Origin: Desulfovibrionaceae bacterium
GTDB lineage: Bacteria; Desulfobacterota; Desulfovibrionia; Desulfovibrionales; Desulfovibrionaceae
Direction: 5' to 3'
NCBI GenBank assembly: GCA_030539415.1
Contig: JAUNSE010000147.1
Span: 1 to 5,631 of the forward strand
DNA length: 5,631 bases
Position numbers and translations under genes: made by a program
The notes under the pieces: model-generated
Seen by the model: only the letters and a program-made list of their open reading frames with translations
Told to the model about the DNA's origin: nothing
Database searches by the model: none
Part shown: one piece after another, positions 5,609-5,631 of the stretch
Layout of the letters: every line of letters starts with the position of its first letter
Position numbering within the stretch: position 1 is the stretch's first letter

Positions 5609-5631
5609 GTGTCGGCTAGAGAAGGTTCCAG

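Noticed and set aside
5616..5631. Possible end of an upstream minus-strand gene reading W-N-L-L-stop
   Set aside because: Only 13 nt precede the TAG at 5618-5616; far too little sequence to support a coding call.

Overview
The window is GC-rich bacterial chromosome, roughly 60% or more GC by eye. Every supported gene lies on the minus strand, so transcription runs from high to low coordinates. Gene order, protein style (LivK-type receptor, YitT/DUF2179 protein) and codon use fit a high-GC Gram-negative proteobacterium. I lean towards a Desulfovibrio-like member of the former Deltaproteobacteria, but this is an impression from sequence style and not a proven assignment.

In transcription order: (1) 5576-4704, a YitT-family inner-membrane protein with a C-terminal DUF2179 domain. 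A 22-bp perfect palindrome lies just upstream and an intrinsic terminator at 4639-4609 follows. (2) 4532-4182, a small stand-alone protein that looks like a histidine phosphotransfer (Hpt) domain, closed by a strong intrinsic terminator at 4139-4105. (3) 4010 to the left edge, a branched-chain / hydrophobic amino-acid ABC importer operon, livK-livH-livM-livG-livF, in the classical order. livF is cut by the window edge after 25 codons.

The liv operon encodes a secreted binding protein (LivK), two permease subunits (LivH, LivM) and two ATPases (LivG, LivF). livH/livM and livM/livG share 4-bp ATGA stop/start overlaps, typical of translational coupling of subunits needed in equal amounts. livK is separated from livH by a perfect 14-bp hairpin followed after 3 nt by six U residues. 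This is a good candidate for a partial terminator or mRNA-stabilising element that lets the binding protein be made in excess over the membrane complex.

Most of the window is ordinary transport biology. Three points deserve a second look. The LivG P-loop reads GPNRAGKT instead of GPNGAGKT and sits in a cluster of further deviations from family consensus. The livK-livH hairpin pairs a near-perfect Shine-Dalgarno sequence with a copy of the 16S anti-Shine-Dalgarno sequence. The small Hpt-like protein has a substituted phosphorylation motif (HEVRE instead of HxxKG). I found no RNA genes, mobile elements, CRISPR arrays or convincing plus-strand genes.
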